Below, piece by piece: positions 50,059 to 60,581 of a stretch of DNA of 64,000 bases. The notes under the pieces were generated by a model. The model worked only from the letters and a program-made list of their open reading frames with translations, had not been told where the DNA came from and made no database searches. This stretch comes from Lachnospiraceae bacterium (GTDB taxonomy: Bacteria; Bacillota; Clostridia; Lachnospirales; Lachnospiraceae): NCBI GenBank assembly GCA_024682075.1, contig JAIKZQ010000044.1:124001-188000 (forward strand), given 5' to 3'. The position numbers and the translations under genes are program-made. Positions within the stretch are counted from its first letter, which is position 1, and each line of letters opens with the position of its first letter.

Positions 50059-51078
50059 TTATTGTATGTCCTCTACATAGACCACAACACCGTCCAGACT
50101 GCTGTCTACGATCGCCGGATTATATATGCTGAATTTCATCGTCGCATGCTGATTGTTGTAATTCGCGGGCGGATCGATCTGAACCATGTATGCGTTTTCG
50201 CCGTTAAGCTTCATGACCAGAATAAGATAATCCGTGATCGGAGCATCAAGCGTTGCAATATACTCATTCCAGATCATTCTGCCGTCTCCGATGGCTATGT
50301 CGTCATTCAGCTCTTCATAGTCGATCAGGTATCCCTTAACGATATATGAGGTCCTGTCAAAAAGGACCGAATAATCATCACCGCAGCTGAATCCCGTCAC
50401 ATCAACGGAATCAATACGGACGCTTATGTGCATGTTATCGGGCAGTGAGTATTTATCGTCCAGATAATCCGCAAATGTATCTTCAAACCCATCGTTGCAA
50501 CGATAAAACACGCTCATGAAATCATCATAAAAATCTTCATCGCCGTCCACAAGATGTGAGACACTGATCTCAAAGCTCACACCATCCGGCAATACCGGAG
50601 AGTATGCCGTAAACGATTCGTCCAGATAATCATACACCTCAAGTCTGATGCCGTCCGCCATCTCACTGCCGTACTTTTCGGAAAGGTATTCCCTGATCTC
50701 GGGGCTCCTTCCTGCTATGAGATCGTTTTCTTTTTGAATATAAACATAGCACGGGATCAATACGAGAACGAGTTCGATAACGACGATCACCAGCGTGATC
50801 CATCCGATGACTTTTCTTTTTCTGACAATGACATGGAATATGAAAAAGCTCACCTCAAGGATCAGGCAGATCGGAATGATCGGAATGATGCAAAACCATG
50901 TAAGTATGTCCACGACGGCATCAAATCCGAACAGATAGCGCCCGCCGAACAACCCCTCCTGCACACCGCTATGGGCATACATTGCAAGAAAAAGGTACGG
51001 AATAAAACTCAGGAAATAAATGATGAGCCCTATGATGCAGAATACCGTTTTTACGATGTTCTTTTTCTTATCCCCCAT
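50059..51078 (-). CDS. membrane protein, unknown function
   Basis: Three TM segments then extracytoplasmic region; start MGDKKKN after GCAGGAGG. Confidence 0.75.
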   Translation of the reverse strand: MGDKKKNIVKTVFCIIGLIIYFLSFIPYLFLAMYAHSGVQEGLFGGRYLFGFDAVVDILTWFCIIPIIPICLILEVSFFIFHVIVRKRKVIGWITLVIVVIELVLVLIPCYVYIQKENDLIAGRSPEIREYLSEKYGSEMADGIRLEVYDYLDESFTAYSPVLPDGVSFEISVSHLVDGDEDFYDDFMSVFYRCNDGFEDTFADYLDDKYSLPDNMHISVRIDSVDVTGFSCGDDYSVLFDRTSYIVKGYLIDYEELNDDIAIGDGRMIWNEYIATLDAPITDYLILVMKLNGENAYMVQIDPPANYNNQHATMKFSIYNPAIVDSSLDGVVVYVEDIQ

Positions 51079-51097
51079 AAAAACCTCCTGCACATCT

Positions 51098-53260
51098 CTA
51101 GTTCTGTATCTGTGCATTATAAAGGTTATAATATATTCCCTTTCGTGACAAGAGTTCCGAATGAGTTCCGATCTCCGCAATATGATGTCCGTCGATCACC
51201 ATTATCCTGTCGGCATTCTTAAGAGTCGAAAGCCTGTGAGCAATGGCAAATGTGGTCTTGCCGCTTGTCAGCCTCTCAAGTGCTTTCTGGATCATGAATT
51301 CATTCTCGGTATCAAGGCTTGCAGTTGCCTCGTCAAGAATGAGAATGTTAGGATCCGGCAGTATCGCTCTTGCTATTGCTATCCTCTGACGCTCTCCGCC
51401 TGACAGGGTATAGCCCTTTTCGCCGACATAGGTGTTATATCCGTCTGGAAGCATTGTGATGAAGTCATGTGCATTGGCAAGCTTTGCTGCCTTTATGATC
51501 TCGTGTATGGTGGCATCCGGCTTGGAGAATCTAATATTGTCAAGGATGGTTCCGGAAAACAGGAATGTCTCCTGAAGCACCACTCCGAGCTGGGAATGAT
51601 ACGATCTTCTGCTTATATCCTTCATATCGACGCCATCCACAAGGATCCGCCCGTCGTCCGTTTCATAGAGTCTCATGAGCAGGTTGATGAGTGTGGACTT
51701 ACCGGTTCCGGAAGCACCCACGATACCTATCATCTCACCGGGCTTTATCACGGCATTGATATCCTCGAGAACGGGCTGATAGGATTTGTATCCGAAGGTT
51801 GCATGATCGAATGTGATCTCGCCTTTTATCTCAAATTCCTTAAGATCGGATGCTTCCTCCTCCACATCCTGCGCAAGGATGTCATATATTCTCTCAAGAC
51901 TGCTGGTGAGCCTTGAGATCTCCCTGGGAAGTCTCCCCAGCCATCCGACATACTGGAAAAGAAGAAGCGTATATGTAATGAACTGATACAGTTCTCCCGC
52001 AGACATGCTTCCCTCAAATACATCAAGTCCTCCGAAGTACACCACTATCACAACACCCATTCCCATGAGGAACGACACAATGAAATCAAACATTGCCCAG
52101 AAACGCTCATTTCTTTTCTGGATAAGAGCAAAGTCAACCGCAACAGCCTTGAATCTGTCGGATTCCTCTTTTTCCTTGCCATATGTCTTGACCACTCTCA
52201 TTCCGGAGATCACATCCTGAAGATCACTGGACACATCATCATTTTTCTTGTACTGAAGATGAAAGATTCTGCTGATCGTCTTCCTGAACGAGATCATTAT
52301 CACACTGACTACAGGTACAAGGATGAACGTGATCAGCGCAAGTTTCGTATTGATGACGAGCATGAAGATCACATCCCATATGAAGATGAAGAAGACCGCA
52401 AAGAGATTGCAGAACACATCCGCCATGAAATCGCTTATGTATCTCGTGTCCTGAGTTATCCTGTTGAGAAGTTCTCCGGGCCTTCTGTCATTGATGAAGC
52501 TGAGCGGAAGCTTCTGATACTTTTCAAACAGCTGTCCCCTCAGATCAGACGCTATCTTCGAGCCAAGCCTTGCAGAGGCATTGCTCTTAAGAACATTTAC
52601 GATGACAATGCTCACGCTCAGGATAAACATCAGTACAAGGAATATCATGGCGGTCTTCATGTCTCCGCCTTCCTTAAGCACATTGTTTATCAGGTGCTTC
52701 TGGACTTCCGGATTGAGAAGTGTCGTCACGGCAGCCATTATCATCAGGAAGAAGATCCAGAAAAAGTGCTTTTTATACGGACCTGCCATCTTAAGGAACA
52801 CACCGAGAAATCTTCCCTCTCCGGAACACTTCGGACAGGTCTTGGTTCCCGGAATGACCCTTCCGCAATGAGGACATATCTTCTCATATTCATTGCTTAT
52901 GACTTCTTCAAATCGTCCGGAAATGAGTATGTTGATCCCTCTTGCGACATAGGCATATCTGCTCAGATGTCCGGAAGAATAATGTGCCAGAACTCTGTGC
53001 TGACCGTTCATCTTCACTGTCAGCACTCCGCCTCCGACGCCCGGTTCAGCCTTGGCACTTTCCAGGTCGCTTATGGAAAACGTCCTCACATCACCGGCAC
53101 TGAAGACATGAATCTTCAAAGTGGTGACCACTATGTAGGAATCCTTCGTCCAGTTCCCGTTTTCATCTATGTCAAAAGGGACCGCATAGTAAATCTTCTC
53201 GCCGGAAGAAAGACTTATTTTGTTTTCTGCTTCCTTCGGTAAATCGTAACGTAGTATCAT
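51098..53260 (-). CDS. ABC exporter (TM-ATPase) with N-terminal beta-rich domain and zinc ribbon
   Basis: CPHCGRVIPGTKTCPKC; Walker A GIVGASGTGKSTL; TLSGGERQRIAIARAIL. Confidence 0.94.
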   Translation of the reverse strand: MILRYDLPKEAENKISLSSGEKIYYAVPFDIDENGNWTKDSYIVVTTLKIHVFSAGDVRTFSISDLESAKAEPGVGGGVLTVKMNGQHRVLAHYSSGHLSRYAYVARGINILISGRFEEVISNEYEKICPHCGRVIPGTKTCPKCSGEGRFLGVFLKMAGPYKKHFFWIFFLMIMAAVTTLLNPEVQKHLINNVLKEGGDMKTAMIFLVLMFILSVSIVIVNVLKSNASARLGSKIASDLRGQLFEKYQKLPLSFINDRRPGELLNRITQDTRYISDFMADVFCNLFAVFFIFIWDVIFMLVINTKLALITFILVPVVSVIMISFRKTISRIFHLQYKKNDDVSSDLQDVISGMRVVKTYGKEKEESDRFKAVAVDFALIQKRNERFWAMFDFIVSFLMGMGVVIVVYFGGLDVFEGSMSAGELYQFITYTLLLFQYVGWLGRLPREISRLTSSLERIYDILAQDVEEEASDLKEFEIKGEITFDHATFGYKSYQPVLEDINAVIKPGEMIGIVGASGTGKSTLINLLMRLYETDDGRILVDGVDMKDISRRSYHSQLGVVLQETFLFSGTILDNIRFSKPDATIHEIIKAAKLANAHDFITMLPDGYNTYVGEKGYTLSGGERQRIAIARAILPDPNILILDEATASLDTENEFMIQKALERLTSGKTTFAIAHRLSTLKNADRIMVIDGHHIAEIGTHSELLSRKGIYYNLYNAQIQN

Positions 53261-53312
53261 TATCTGCTCTCTAAAAAGTAAACGGATGCATTAAAGTATC
53301 ATGTGCATTACA

Positions 53313-53849
53313 TTACAGGAACATGTCGAGCATTCTCTTTTCCTTGTGGGAAAGTGCATCAACATCCCTTATCTCAAAGCGGTTCTCATCAACATCCATG
53401 ATTATGAGTCTTGTATCGGAAAGCTTGGATACTGCATTGGAACCCATGTTGATCGCAAATCTGCATTCGCCCTTGTCGGTCATGACGTGGAAATACGCAT
53501 ATCCGTATTCATCCTTTATGTTTATGATCTTGATTATCACGGGAGTGAAATAGCTTAAAGTCAGCTGATGCTCTATCGCCTTTTTCGATTCCCCGGGCAT
53601 TGCATCCAGATCCTCGATTATTCCTATCTCCCTTCCCTCATTTTCATATTCCCTGATCGACAGATACTTATTCGCATCGGAAAAAGGAAAGAGTCTCACG
53701 ACCCTGACCCTGTCGTAATGCCTGCCTCCCGCATCAAGGCTTAGGAATCCTCCTTCAGTCTGCCTGAACAGATCATCCGAAGTGATCATGGTGACGCGTG
53801 TCATCTCCTCCGCTTTTTTCTCGTATATGTTTAGAGTGTTTTCCGCCAT
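53313..53849 (-). CDS. DUF1854-like protein
   Basis: YDRVRVVRLFPFSDANKYLSIRE...FHVMTDKGECRF...RLIIMDVDENRFEIRDVDALS; between two ABC exporter genes. Confidence 0.8.
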   Translation of the reverse strand: MAENTLNIYEKKAEEMTRVTMITSDDLFRQTEGGFLSLDAGGRHYDRVRVVRLFPFSDANKYLSIREYENEGREIGIIEDLDAMPGESKKAIEHQLTLSYFTPVIIKIINIKDEYGYAYFHVMTDKGECRFAINMGSNAVSKLSDTRLIIMDVDENRFEIRDVDALSHKEKRMLDMFL

Positions 53850-53874
53850 TTCTTCTCCTTTGGGCTATCCTGTA

Positions 53875-56160
53875 TCAGAATCCCGAATTCAGTGACAACG
53901 ACTTGTTCTGCAGTTCAAGCAGATTACGGAATATTCCGTTTTCTATCCTGTTAAGTTCTTCCTCAGTGCCTTCCTCGACGATGCGTCCGCCGTCAATGAC
54001 GATGAGCCTGTCAGCATCATGAAGAGTTGAAAGCCTGTGAGCTATCGACAGAGTGGTCCTTCCCTTTACAAGGAACCTGAGTGAATACTGGATTGCTTTT
54101 TCGGTCTCGGTATCAACGCTTGCCGTTGCTTCATCAAGGATCAGTATCTTGGGATCCGCAAGTATCGCCCTTGCTATCGATATCCTCTGCTTTTCTCCGC
54201 CCGACAGATCCTTGCCTGAAGCACCGATCACAGTATCGTAACCGTCGGGAAGCCTTGAGATGAACTCATGTGCACTTGCAAGCTTTGCCGCTCTTATAAT
54301 GTCCTCGCGCGATGCGGATTCATTACCGTAAGCAATATTCTTCGCGACCGTTCCCATGAATATGTACGTATCCTGAGATACCATCGCAACGTTTCTTCTC
54401 AGATCCTTCAGTGACAGATCTTTGACATCTATTCCATCGATGCTGATCGAGCCTTCATTAACGTCATAAAGTCTTGAGATAAGGTTCACGAGAGTTGATT
54501 TTCCCGCACCGGACCTGCCGACAATTCCCAGCATCTCGCCCTCTTTTATCTTGAGATTGATGTCCTTTAATACCGGGCGCCCTGTCCTGTAACCGAACGT
54601 GACATTCTTCAGCTCGATCTCTCCGCGGGGCTTTTCCAGTCTCACCGGATCTTCATTTTCCCTTATCTCGGGAATCGCATCCATGATCTCAAACAGTCTC
54701 TCCGCAGAGTTGATGCTGTCCGACCAGAGTCTGAACACCCAGGAAAAGAAGTTCATGGGCCCGTTAAGCTGCATCACATATCCTACAAAAGTGATCAGGA
54801 CACCGAGTTCTATCTCCTCAGTCCCGAGCACGAAATACACTCCGACTATCCATATCCACATGCTCGACACTTCCTGAACAAGGTTATACAGAATGGAGAA
54901 TCGGTTACGCAGCTTTACGATATTTATCTCCGCATCACGCAGGTTGTTGCTGGGATGCATGAATTTCTCAATCTCGGTGTCCTGTCTTCCGAAAGCCTTA
55001 ACAACACGTGCTCCGGTGAGATTATCGTTGGCCTTGGCCGTCACTGCCTTTTCAGCCCTGTGTCTTTTTCCCGACAGTGTCCACAGCCCCGGACGAAGTT
55101 TTACGGTCAGATAGACAAGAAGAGGAAGGAGGATGCAGGCAATGAGAGCCATCTTCCAGTTAAGCCTGTACATGACCGTGAAAGTAGCAATGATCGTTAT
55201 GCCGTGAACGAAGATCATGGGAAGACCGTCGATGAAGAATTCCCTGACTCTTTCGGAATCGCTGAGGACTCTCGTCATCAGTCCGCCGGTCTGTTTATTG
55301 ACAAAGAAATTCAGGGAAAGCCTGCTCATCGCATCGAATACATCTGTCTTGATATCCTTGACAGTGTCACTTGCGACCTTGGCCATAACAAAGACCTGCA
55401 TATAATTCGATAATGCCTGAATGAGCCTGACACCTATCATCATGATGGCGACCATCAAAAGTGCAAGCGTATATCTGCCGTTCAGACCGTACTGTGCAAG
55501 AAAAGCATCATCTCTTGTAAGGACATGATCGAACAGCACCTTACCCGTAAGATAAGGCCAGGCAATGCTGACTACAGCCGATATCGCATAGGTCAGGAAC
55601 AATACGACGATCTGCAGCTTATACCTGAGGAAGTACTTTAACGTCCTTTTGAATATGGACCTTTTGTTTTTCCTGCCTTCTTCTTCCGCATCCGCTTCTT
55701 CCTCGGCATGTTCATCTTCGGAAGGAAGCTCACCGCTTTTTATGTATGCCTTGAGCTTTCTGTAGAGAACATTCATTTCGGATGAATACCTGTTGGTAAA
55801 AGCGGCGATCTCCACCGGTTCTCCCTCATACTCACCCGTTAGGACATTGGAGCCTATGCAGGTATCAAGGCGAAGGTGCGCAAGCCCGGAAATGTCATAA
55901 ATCTTCACATCTTTTATCACAGGCTCTTCTTCGGGAAGCTCTTCCGTTACCTTGACTCCTCCGAATATATTGACATGCGAATCAGGCAGAGTCTTGATAC
56001 ATACTCCTGCCTTTTCCTTTGTCACGAACAAAAATCCGGCAATATACTCTCCGTCAAAAGAAAGATCCACCGGACTCATCATCAATATGTCCGATTCCGC
56101 GATCCCAAACTCTGACAGTTTTTCGATATCCTGTTTTTTTAATTTCCGATCGGTCTTCAA
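53875..56160 (-). CDS. ABC exporter (TM-ATPase) with N-terminal extension
   Basis: GIVGRSGAGKSTLVNLISRLYD; DLSGGEKQRISIARAILADPKILILDEATASVD. Confidence 0.94.
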   Translation of the reverse strand: MKTDRKLKKQDIEKLSEFGIAESDILMMSPVDLSFDGEYIAGFLFVTKEKAGVCIKTLPDSHVNIFGGVKVTEELPEEEPVIKDVKIYDISGLAHLRLDTCIGSNVLTGEYEGEPVEIAAFTNRYSSEMNVLYRKLKAYIKSGELPSEDEHAEEEADAEEEGRKNKRSIFKRTLKYFLRYKLQIVVLFLTYAISAVVSIAWPYLTGKVLFDHVLTRDDAFLAQYGLNGRYTLALLMVAIMMIGVRLIQALSNYMQVFVMAKVASDTVKDIKTDVFDAMSRLSLNFFVNKQTGGLMTRVLSDSERVREFFIDGLPMIFVHGITIIATFTVMYRLNWKMALIACILLPLLVYLTVKLRPGLWTLSGKRHRAEKAVTAKANDNLTGARVVKAFGRQDTEIEKFMHPSNNLRDAEINIVKLRNRFSILYNLVQEVSSMWIWIVGVYFVLGTEEIELGVLITFVGYVMQLNGPMNFFSWVFRLWSDSINSAERLFEIMDAIPEIRENEDPVRLEKPRGEIELKNVTFGYRTGRPVLKDINLKIKEGEMLGIVGRSGAGKSTLVNLISRLYDVNEGSISIDGIDVKDLSLKDLRRNVAMVSQDTYIFMGTVAKNIAYGNESASREDIIRAAKLASAHEFISRLPDGYDTVIGASGKDLSGGEKQRISIARAILADPKILILDEATASVDTETEKAIQYSLRFLVKGRTTLSIAHRLSTLHDADRLIVIDGGRIVEEGTEEELNRIENGIFRNLLELQNKSLSLNSGF

Positions 56161-56281
56161 AACTGATCCTCCAAAAAACGTTTTATTCCACTATAAATGC
56201 AGACTCGAAATGTATTTTAACATAGGGAAGAATCATTATTCTTCCCTAAAATTGTCATACGGATTTAACTTATTGTTAAAA

Positions 56282-56314
56282 AATCCGTGACCCTGCCGGT
56301 GCAAGGTCACGGAT
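56282..56314 (-). terminator. rho-independent terminator
   Basis: TCCGTGACC...GGTCACGGATTTTTT on minus strand. Confidence 0.85.
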
Positions 56315-56343
56315 CAGCACGACTATGTTACTTTTCGGCCGGA

Positions 56344-57503
56344 TCAGCTCCTGCGTGAGGCTTCTTTTTCCTCATACATGGCCTCGTCAGCCTTGTCTAT
56401 CAATTCCTTGAGTTTAAGGTCACCATCCGTCGACGCATGTCCTATGCTCACAGTCAGTTCGAAAGGAACATGGGTGCGTTCATTTATCTCTTTGAGGGAC
56501 TCTCTGATGTTCGCTTTAAGCCTCTCCGCTTCTTTCGGATCATCCGATTCAAAAAGAACCGCGAATTCATCTCCGCCGTATCTTGCGATATTAACTCTCT
56601 TGGAAAGCACTCTTCCGCCGGCCTTCAGACTCTCCGCGATTTTCTTGAGTGCCTTGTCGACCTGGATGTGTCCGTATGGTGTCATTGATCGGCTTGAACT
56701 TATTGGCATCGATCATCAGGATATTCATGACATCCTTTTCACTGCGGTTTTTGACCCACTGATCATAAAAGTAATTAAGCATCTTACGATTGTTAAGTCC
56801 GGTGAGCGGATCCGGCGAGATCAGCTGGTCGATCCAGTTAAGATACAGAAGGAGTGATGAAAGGGCCAGAACTCCGCATGCCACGGGAAGCCTCGGACAA
56901 ATGAACTGCACCAGTCCGGCCGCAAAGGGAGCTGCCGGGAAGAATATCAGAAGTCTCAGAGTATGCTTGTCACCTGAATATGACTTGTCCAGCATTCCGG
57001 CAATAGTGCGGATATATGCGGCTATGATGTATGAATATGCAAGCAGATATGTCATCAGGAAAAACGGTCCCCTGTGATAGACATTGCTTTCGTCAACATA
57101 GAACAAAAATCCGTTGAACAGATTCAGAATGAGCAGAAATCCCATCGCCAGCATTATAGACGAAGCAAGCCGCACATTCTTTTTTCCTTAACGAAGTCCG
57201 AGTCACGCATGTACTCGAAATATATGAACCAGAAATAGCACATCATTGATGTTGCAAAAAGTATACTTCCTTGCACATCCGCTTGGCGATCCTGTCAAAC
57301 GCGCCAAGATTCAGCAAACCGGAATTGATCATCACGAAAATGGTATCGGATGCAAAAAAGACCATCTCCGAGACAATGGACATGGCAAAATTCCTCTGTG
57401 CCACCATCTTGGACAATCCCTTGGTCTTGTTGAGGATTATCCCGACAAGTGCAAACGACAGAAGATTTATCTCCAGATATAAGATTGCATATTCTGATTG
57501 CAT
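56344..57503 (-). pseudogene. frameshifted membrane GGDEF protein (three reading-frame breaks)
   Basis: ORFs 57243-57503, 56591-57175 and 56344-56709 are consecutive pieces of one TM-GGDEF protein; breaks near 57258 (T5), 57186 (A6) and ~56680 (DANKFKPINDT|YGHIQVDKAL). Confidence 0.8.
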
Positions 57504-57511
57504 TAAAGCTT

Positions 57512-58693
57512 TTATTCTCCGGCCTGCAGGGTCTTCAGATATTTCTTTCTTTCATACATTCCGGTATCAGCTCTTCCGAACACCTGATCAAAAGTCTTGT
57601 CATCGCTCTGGACAAATATGCTGAGACCGGATGAAATAACCACCTTTCCGTCAGAAAGATTGTCTTCCATCTCCTTATCAAAGTTCCCCAGAAGCTCTTC
57701 TCTGTTATTGTAATCGGTTCCCTCAAGCAATGCGACAAATTCATCTCCGCCGACACGGTATATCGGGCTGTGCATAAAAGTGGTGCAAATGATCCGGCTT
57801 GCTTCCCGTATATAATCATCTCCGGATTCATGCCCCTGTGTGTCATTGACCTTCTTCAGGTCATTAAGGTCAAAGACCACCAGTCCGAAATCCTCCATGA
57901 CATTGTCAGATATCTGCCTGTTGATGAAGTTTTTCTTTTCCAGGAATGCGGTCTTGTTCTTAACACCCGTAAGAAAATCCTTATAAGCCATTTCTCTGGC
58001 GGTTCCCAGTTCGCGGTCCCAGTCGGAGCGCTGATCCATCAATACATAAGTGTGAATGATGCATCCCGCAAGAAGACATCCTATAGCATAAAAAGGCATG
58101 AAAGGATAGAAAGTCTGCAGGATCACGAAAACGGACATCATGAGTCCCGAAAAACCGATGGCAAGATAATGAAGGCGGTCCTTATGGGAAAGGCCCTTTC
58201 TTGCCGAACAGATAAGGGCATAATTGGCGATGATCACGAACAGGATTATCTGGATCGTAAGGATGATGTATCTGGCCCTTCCCGGATAATACTCACCGGC
58301 CTCATCGAACCAGAACATGATCGGATATTTGAAATTGATCAAAAGGACCACTATCTGAGCGACAAATATGCCGCCGCCCGAATATTTAAGGACCGTGTTG
58401 AACAGTGACTTCCTGTTAAGATAGGTAATGATGAATCTCATCCACATGAGAAGTGAGAGGCTCATGGCATAGAAATACAAAGCCGTGTCGGCATATGCGA
58501 CCGGAACTATCTTCGATGCATATGCGATGCCCCAGATGCTGTCGATAACGTAATACTGAAGAGCACTGTTAAGGAAATCCCTGTATCTGCTCCTCACAGG
58601 CGAATTAATGCCGTTTCTCGGCATCCTCATCGCTTCAAAATTGATTATCACATGTATGATTATTGATAATACGCCAATGCCGGAATAATACAT
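57512..58693 (-). CDS. membrane diguanylate cyclase (GGDEF)
   Basis: Multi-TM; KDFLTGVKNKTAFLEK; YRVGGDEFVALLEG. Confidence 0.93.
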   Translation of the reverse strand: MYYSGIGVLSIIIHVIINFEAMRMPRNGINSPVRSRYRDFLNSALQYYVIDSIWGIAYASKIVPVAYADTALYFYAMSLSLLMWMRFIITYLNRKSLFNTVLKYSGGGIFVAQIVVLLINFKYPIMFWFDEAGEYYPGRARYIILTIQIILFVIIANYALICSARKGLSHKDRLHYLAIGFSGLMMSVFVILQTFYPFMPFYAIGCLLAGCIIHTYVLMDQRSDWDRELGTAREMAYKDFLTGVKNKTAFLEKKNFINRQISDNVMEDFGLVVFDLNDLKKVNDTQGHESGDDYIREASRIICTTFMHSPIYRVGGDEFVALLEGTDYNNREELLGNFDKEMEDNLSDGKVVISSGLSIFVQSDDKTFDQVFGRADTGMYERKKYLKTLQAGE

Positions 58694-58702
58694 TATTCTC
58701 CC

Positions 58703-60430
58703 CTAGCTAAAACTCCAGCTTCTTATTTCATATCCCTCTCCGGCAAAGATCATATATATGTCATGCACGCCGGTAATGCATGTTTCTACGGGAACCGTTA
58801 TCCTTACAAATTCACTCCCTGCATCGGAGTTCATGATCTCAGATAAAGAAATGTCCAAAACAGGGTCCGTACCGAACATCTTGTCAGGCACGATCCTGAT
58901 CGCGTTTATCGCATTCTCATCGGCCTCATCCGGAATCCTCCGGACCTCGATGCTGAATTCCGAAGGCCCCGCTTCCCCGAAATCCGCTCCGTATATGCAG
59001 ATCCAGCTTCCGTCAGCAACATCCGTCACTATCATCTCACCGGATCCGTACTTTTCGGCAGTCTCACCATACTGAACAGTTGAAAGACCTGCCATGTTGC
59101 CGAATGTGGCGGCAGGAACTTCCGCATAAGGATCAAATGTTCCGACCTGATCCGCACCCTTTTGCGTGCCGAGCGAGCTTGCGGGAATGCCGTTTTCATC
59201 AAAAAGAAGAACATCGATGTTGGTGCTTCTGTATCCTCCGTCCAGGTCCATCGCCTGCTCTAAGAGCCTGGCATGGTATGTGATATACCAGGTGCCTTCA
59301 AACTCAAAAATGCAGTGATGATTATTTCCGCCCGTCCCGAAATACGCTCCCGGATTTCTGAGAATGCTGCCTGACAAAGCAAACGGTCCCATGGGACTGT
59401 CGCTTGTCATGGTCACGATCTCACCTCCGCCAAACCCGAGCCTGGACTGTGCTTCGGAAGTAACATTAAAGTTCGAGCAATACGAATAATAATACGTATC
59501 ACCGATCCTGTTGATTCCCGAATCTTCGAACAGATACGGGACGTTTGCAATGGTCACGGGATCCGTGTCCAATGATATCATATCGTCTCCCAGTCTGGCC
59601 ACTCTGGCAGTTCCGGGGTTGTCAGCCATGTCGGGTGAGGGTATCCCTCCACCGAAATATATATATGCCGATCCGTCTTCATCCATAAGGATCGCCGGGT
59701 CAAAGAGCCAGGTCACATCGCTGCAATAAGGAGTTGCACGTGATATGAGAGGTCCGCCCAGGGGATCCGTGAAAGGTCCTGTGGGGCTGTCGGATGTAAG
59801 TACCGCGATCCCGTTTCCGTTATTGGCAAAATACAGGAAAAACTTCGGCTTTCCGTCAACCATCTTCCACGCCGCGGCAGGTGCCCAGGAATTATTTCCC
59901 CACGAAGCCTGCCCTGAAGAAGATGCAGCATAGATCATGCCATGGTCCGTCCAGTTAACGAGGTCTGCGGAGGAAATGACCGAAATCGTCCATATGTTTG
60001 AATAGTCATTTTCCCTTGGGGTTCCGTCCGCGTTCAACATGACATCATCACCCGTCATGTACAGATATACCCGTCCGTCATAAACAAGAGCATAAGGGTC
60101 CGCACCGAACCTCTGAGTCATCACGGGATTATGATTTCCGATGATCTTATAGCTTTTCTGCAGGGTCAGAGAATGCATATATTCAGAGATCATCTCTGCA
60201 TCGGATGTTTCACTGACCGTTTCAGTCTCCCCGGTAGTCTGCTCATAAGGCTGTGCTGCCGGTTCGGGATCCTGATCCTGCACAGTCTGCCCGGAGCATG
60301 CACTGATAAAACAAAGCATGAGTGCAGCAGTGATGCCAAGTATCCTCTTATATTTCTCAGGCGGACGCCTTAGCACATTCACCGGTTTCAAAATCATTGA
60401 TCCGCTTGTTCCTTTCATATGGAAATGCAT
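58703..60430 (-). CDS. glycoside hydrolase family 43-like lipoprotein
   Basis: Lipobox-like LCFISAC; HNPVMTQRFGADPYALVYDGRVYLYMTGDD, SSADLVNWTDHG, CSDVTWLFDPAILMDEDGSAYIYFGGG; start may be internal Met (~60397). Confidence 0.88.
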   Translation of the reverse strand: MHFHMKGTSGSMILKPVNVLRRPPEKYKRILGITAALMLCFISACSGQTVQDQDPEPAAQPYEQTTGETETVSETSDAEMISEYMHSLTLQKSYKIIGNHNPVMTQRFGADPYALVYDGRVYLYMTGDDVMLNADGTPRENDYSNIWTISVISSADLVNWTDHGMIYAASSSGQASWGNNSWAPAAAWKMVDGKPKFFLYFANNGNGIAVLTSDSPTGPFTDPLGGPLISRATPYCSDVTWLFDPAILMDEDGSAYIYFGGGIPSPDMADNPGTARVARLGDDMISLDTDPVTIANVPYLFEDSGINRIGDTYYYSYCSNFNVTSEAQSRLGFGGGEIVTMTSDSPMGPFALSGSILRNPGAYFGTGGNNHHCIFEFEGTWYITYHARLLEQAMDLDGGYRSTNIDVLLFDENGIPASSLGTQKGADQVGTFDPYAEVPAATFGNMAGLSTVQYGETAEKYGSGEMIVTDVADGSWICIYGADFGEAGPSEFSIEVRRIPDEADENAINAIRIVPDKMFGTDPVLDISLSEIMNSDAGSEFVRITVPVETCITGVHDIYMIFAGEGYEIRSWSFS

Positions 60431-60488
60431 ATATATACAGATTTATTATGCTTGTTTTTCGCTTTAAAATCAATTATTGAAGCAGGAG

Positions 60489-60556
60489 GGGTGAAACAGG
60501 GTGACGGTTCAGTCGCTTCGCCCTTTTTGTGAGCAAAACTGCTGAACCGTCCCTCA
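60489..60556. repeat. GACGGTTCAG..CTGAACCGTC palindromic repeat
   Basis: gacggttcag ... ctgaaccgtc inverted repeat downstream of a GGDEF gene. Confidence 0.7.
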
Positions 60557-60581
60557 TTTCAAAACCATCTGTTATTATTTT

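Noticed and set aside
52259-53242. 327-aa plus-strand ORF opposite the zinc-ribbon ABC exporter
   Set aside because: Antisense shadow of a well-supported ABC transporter gene.
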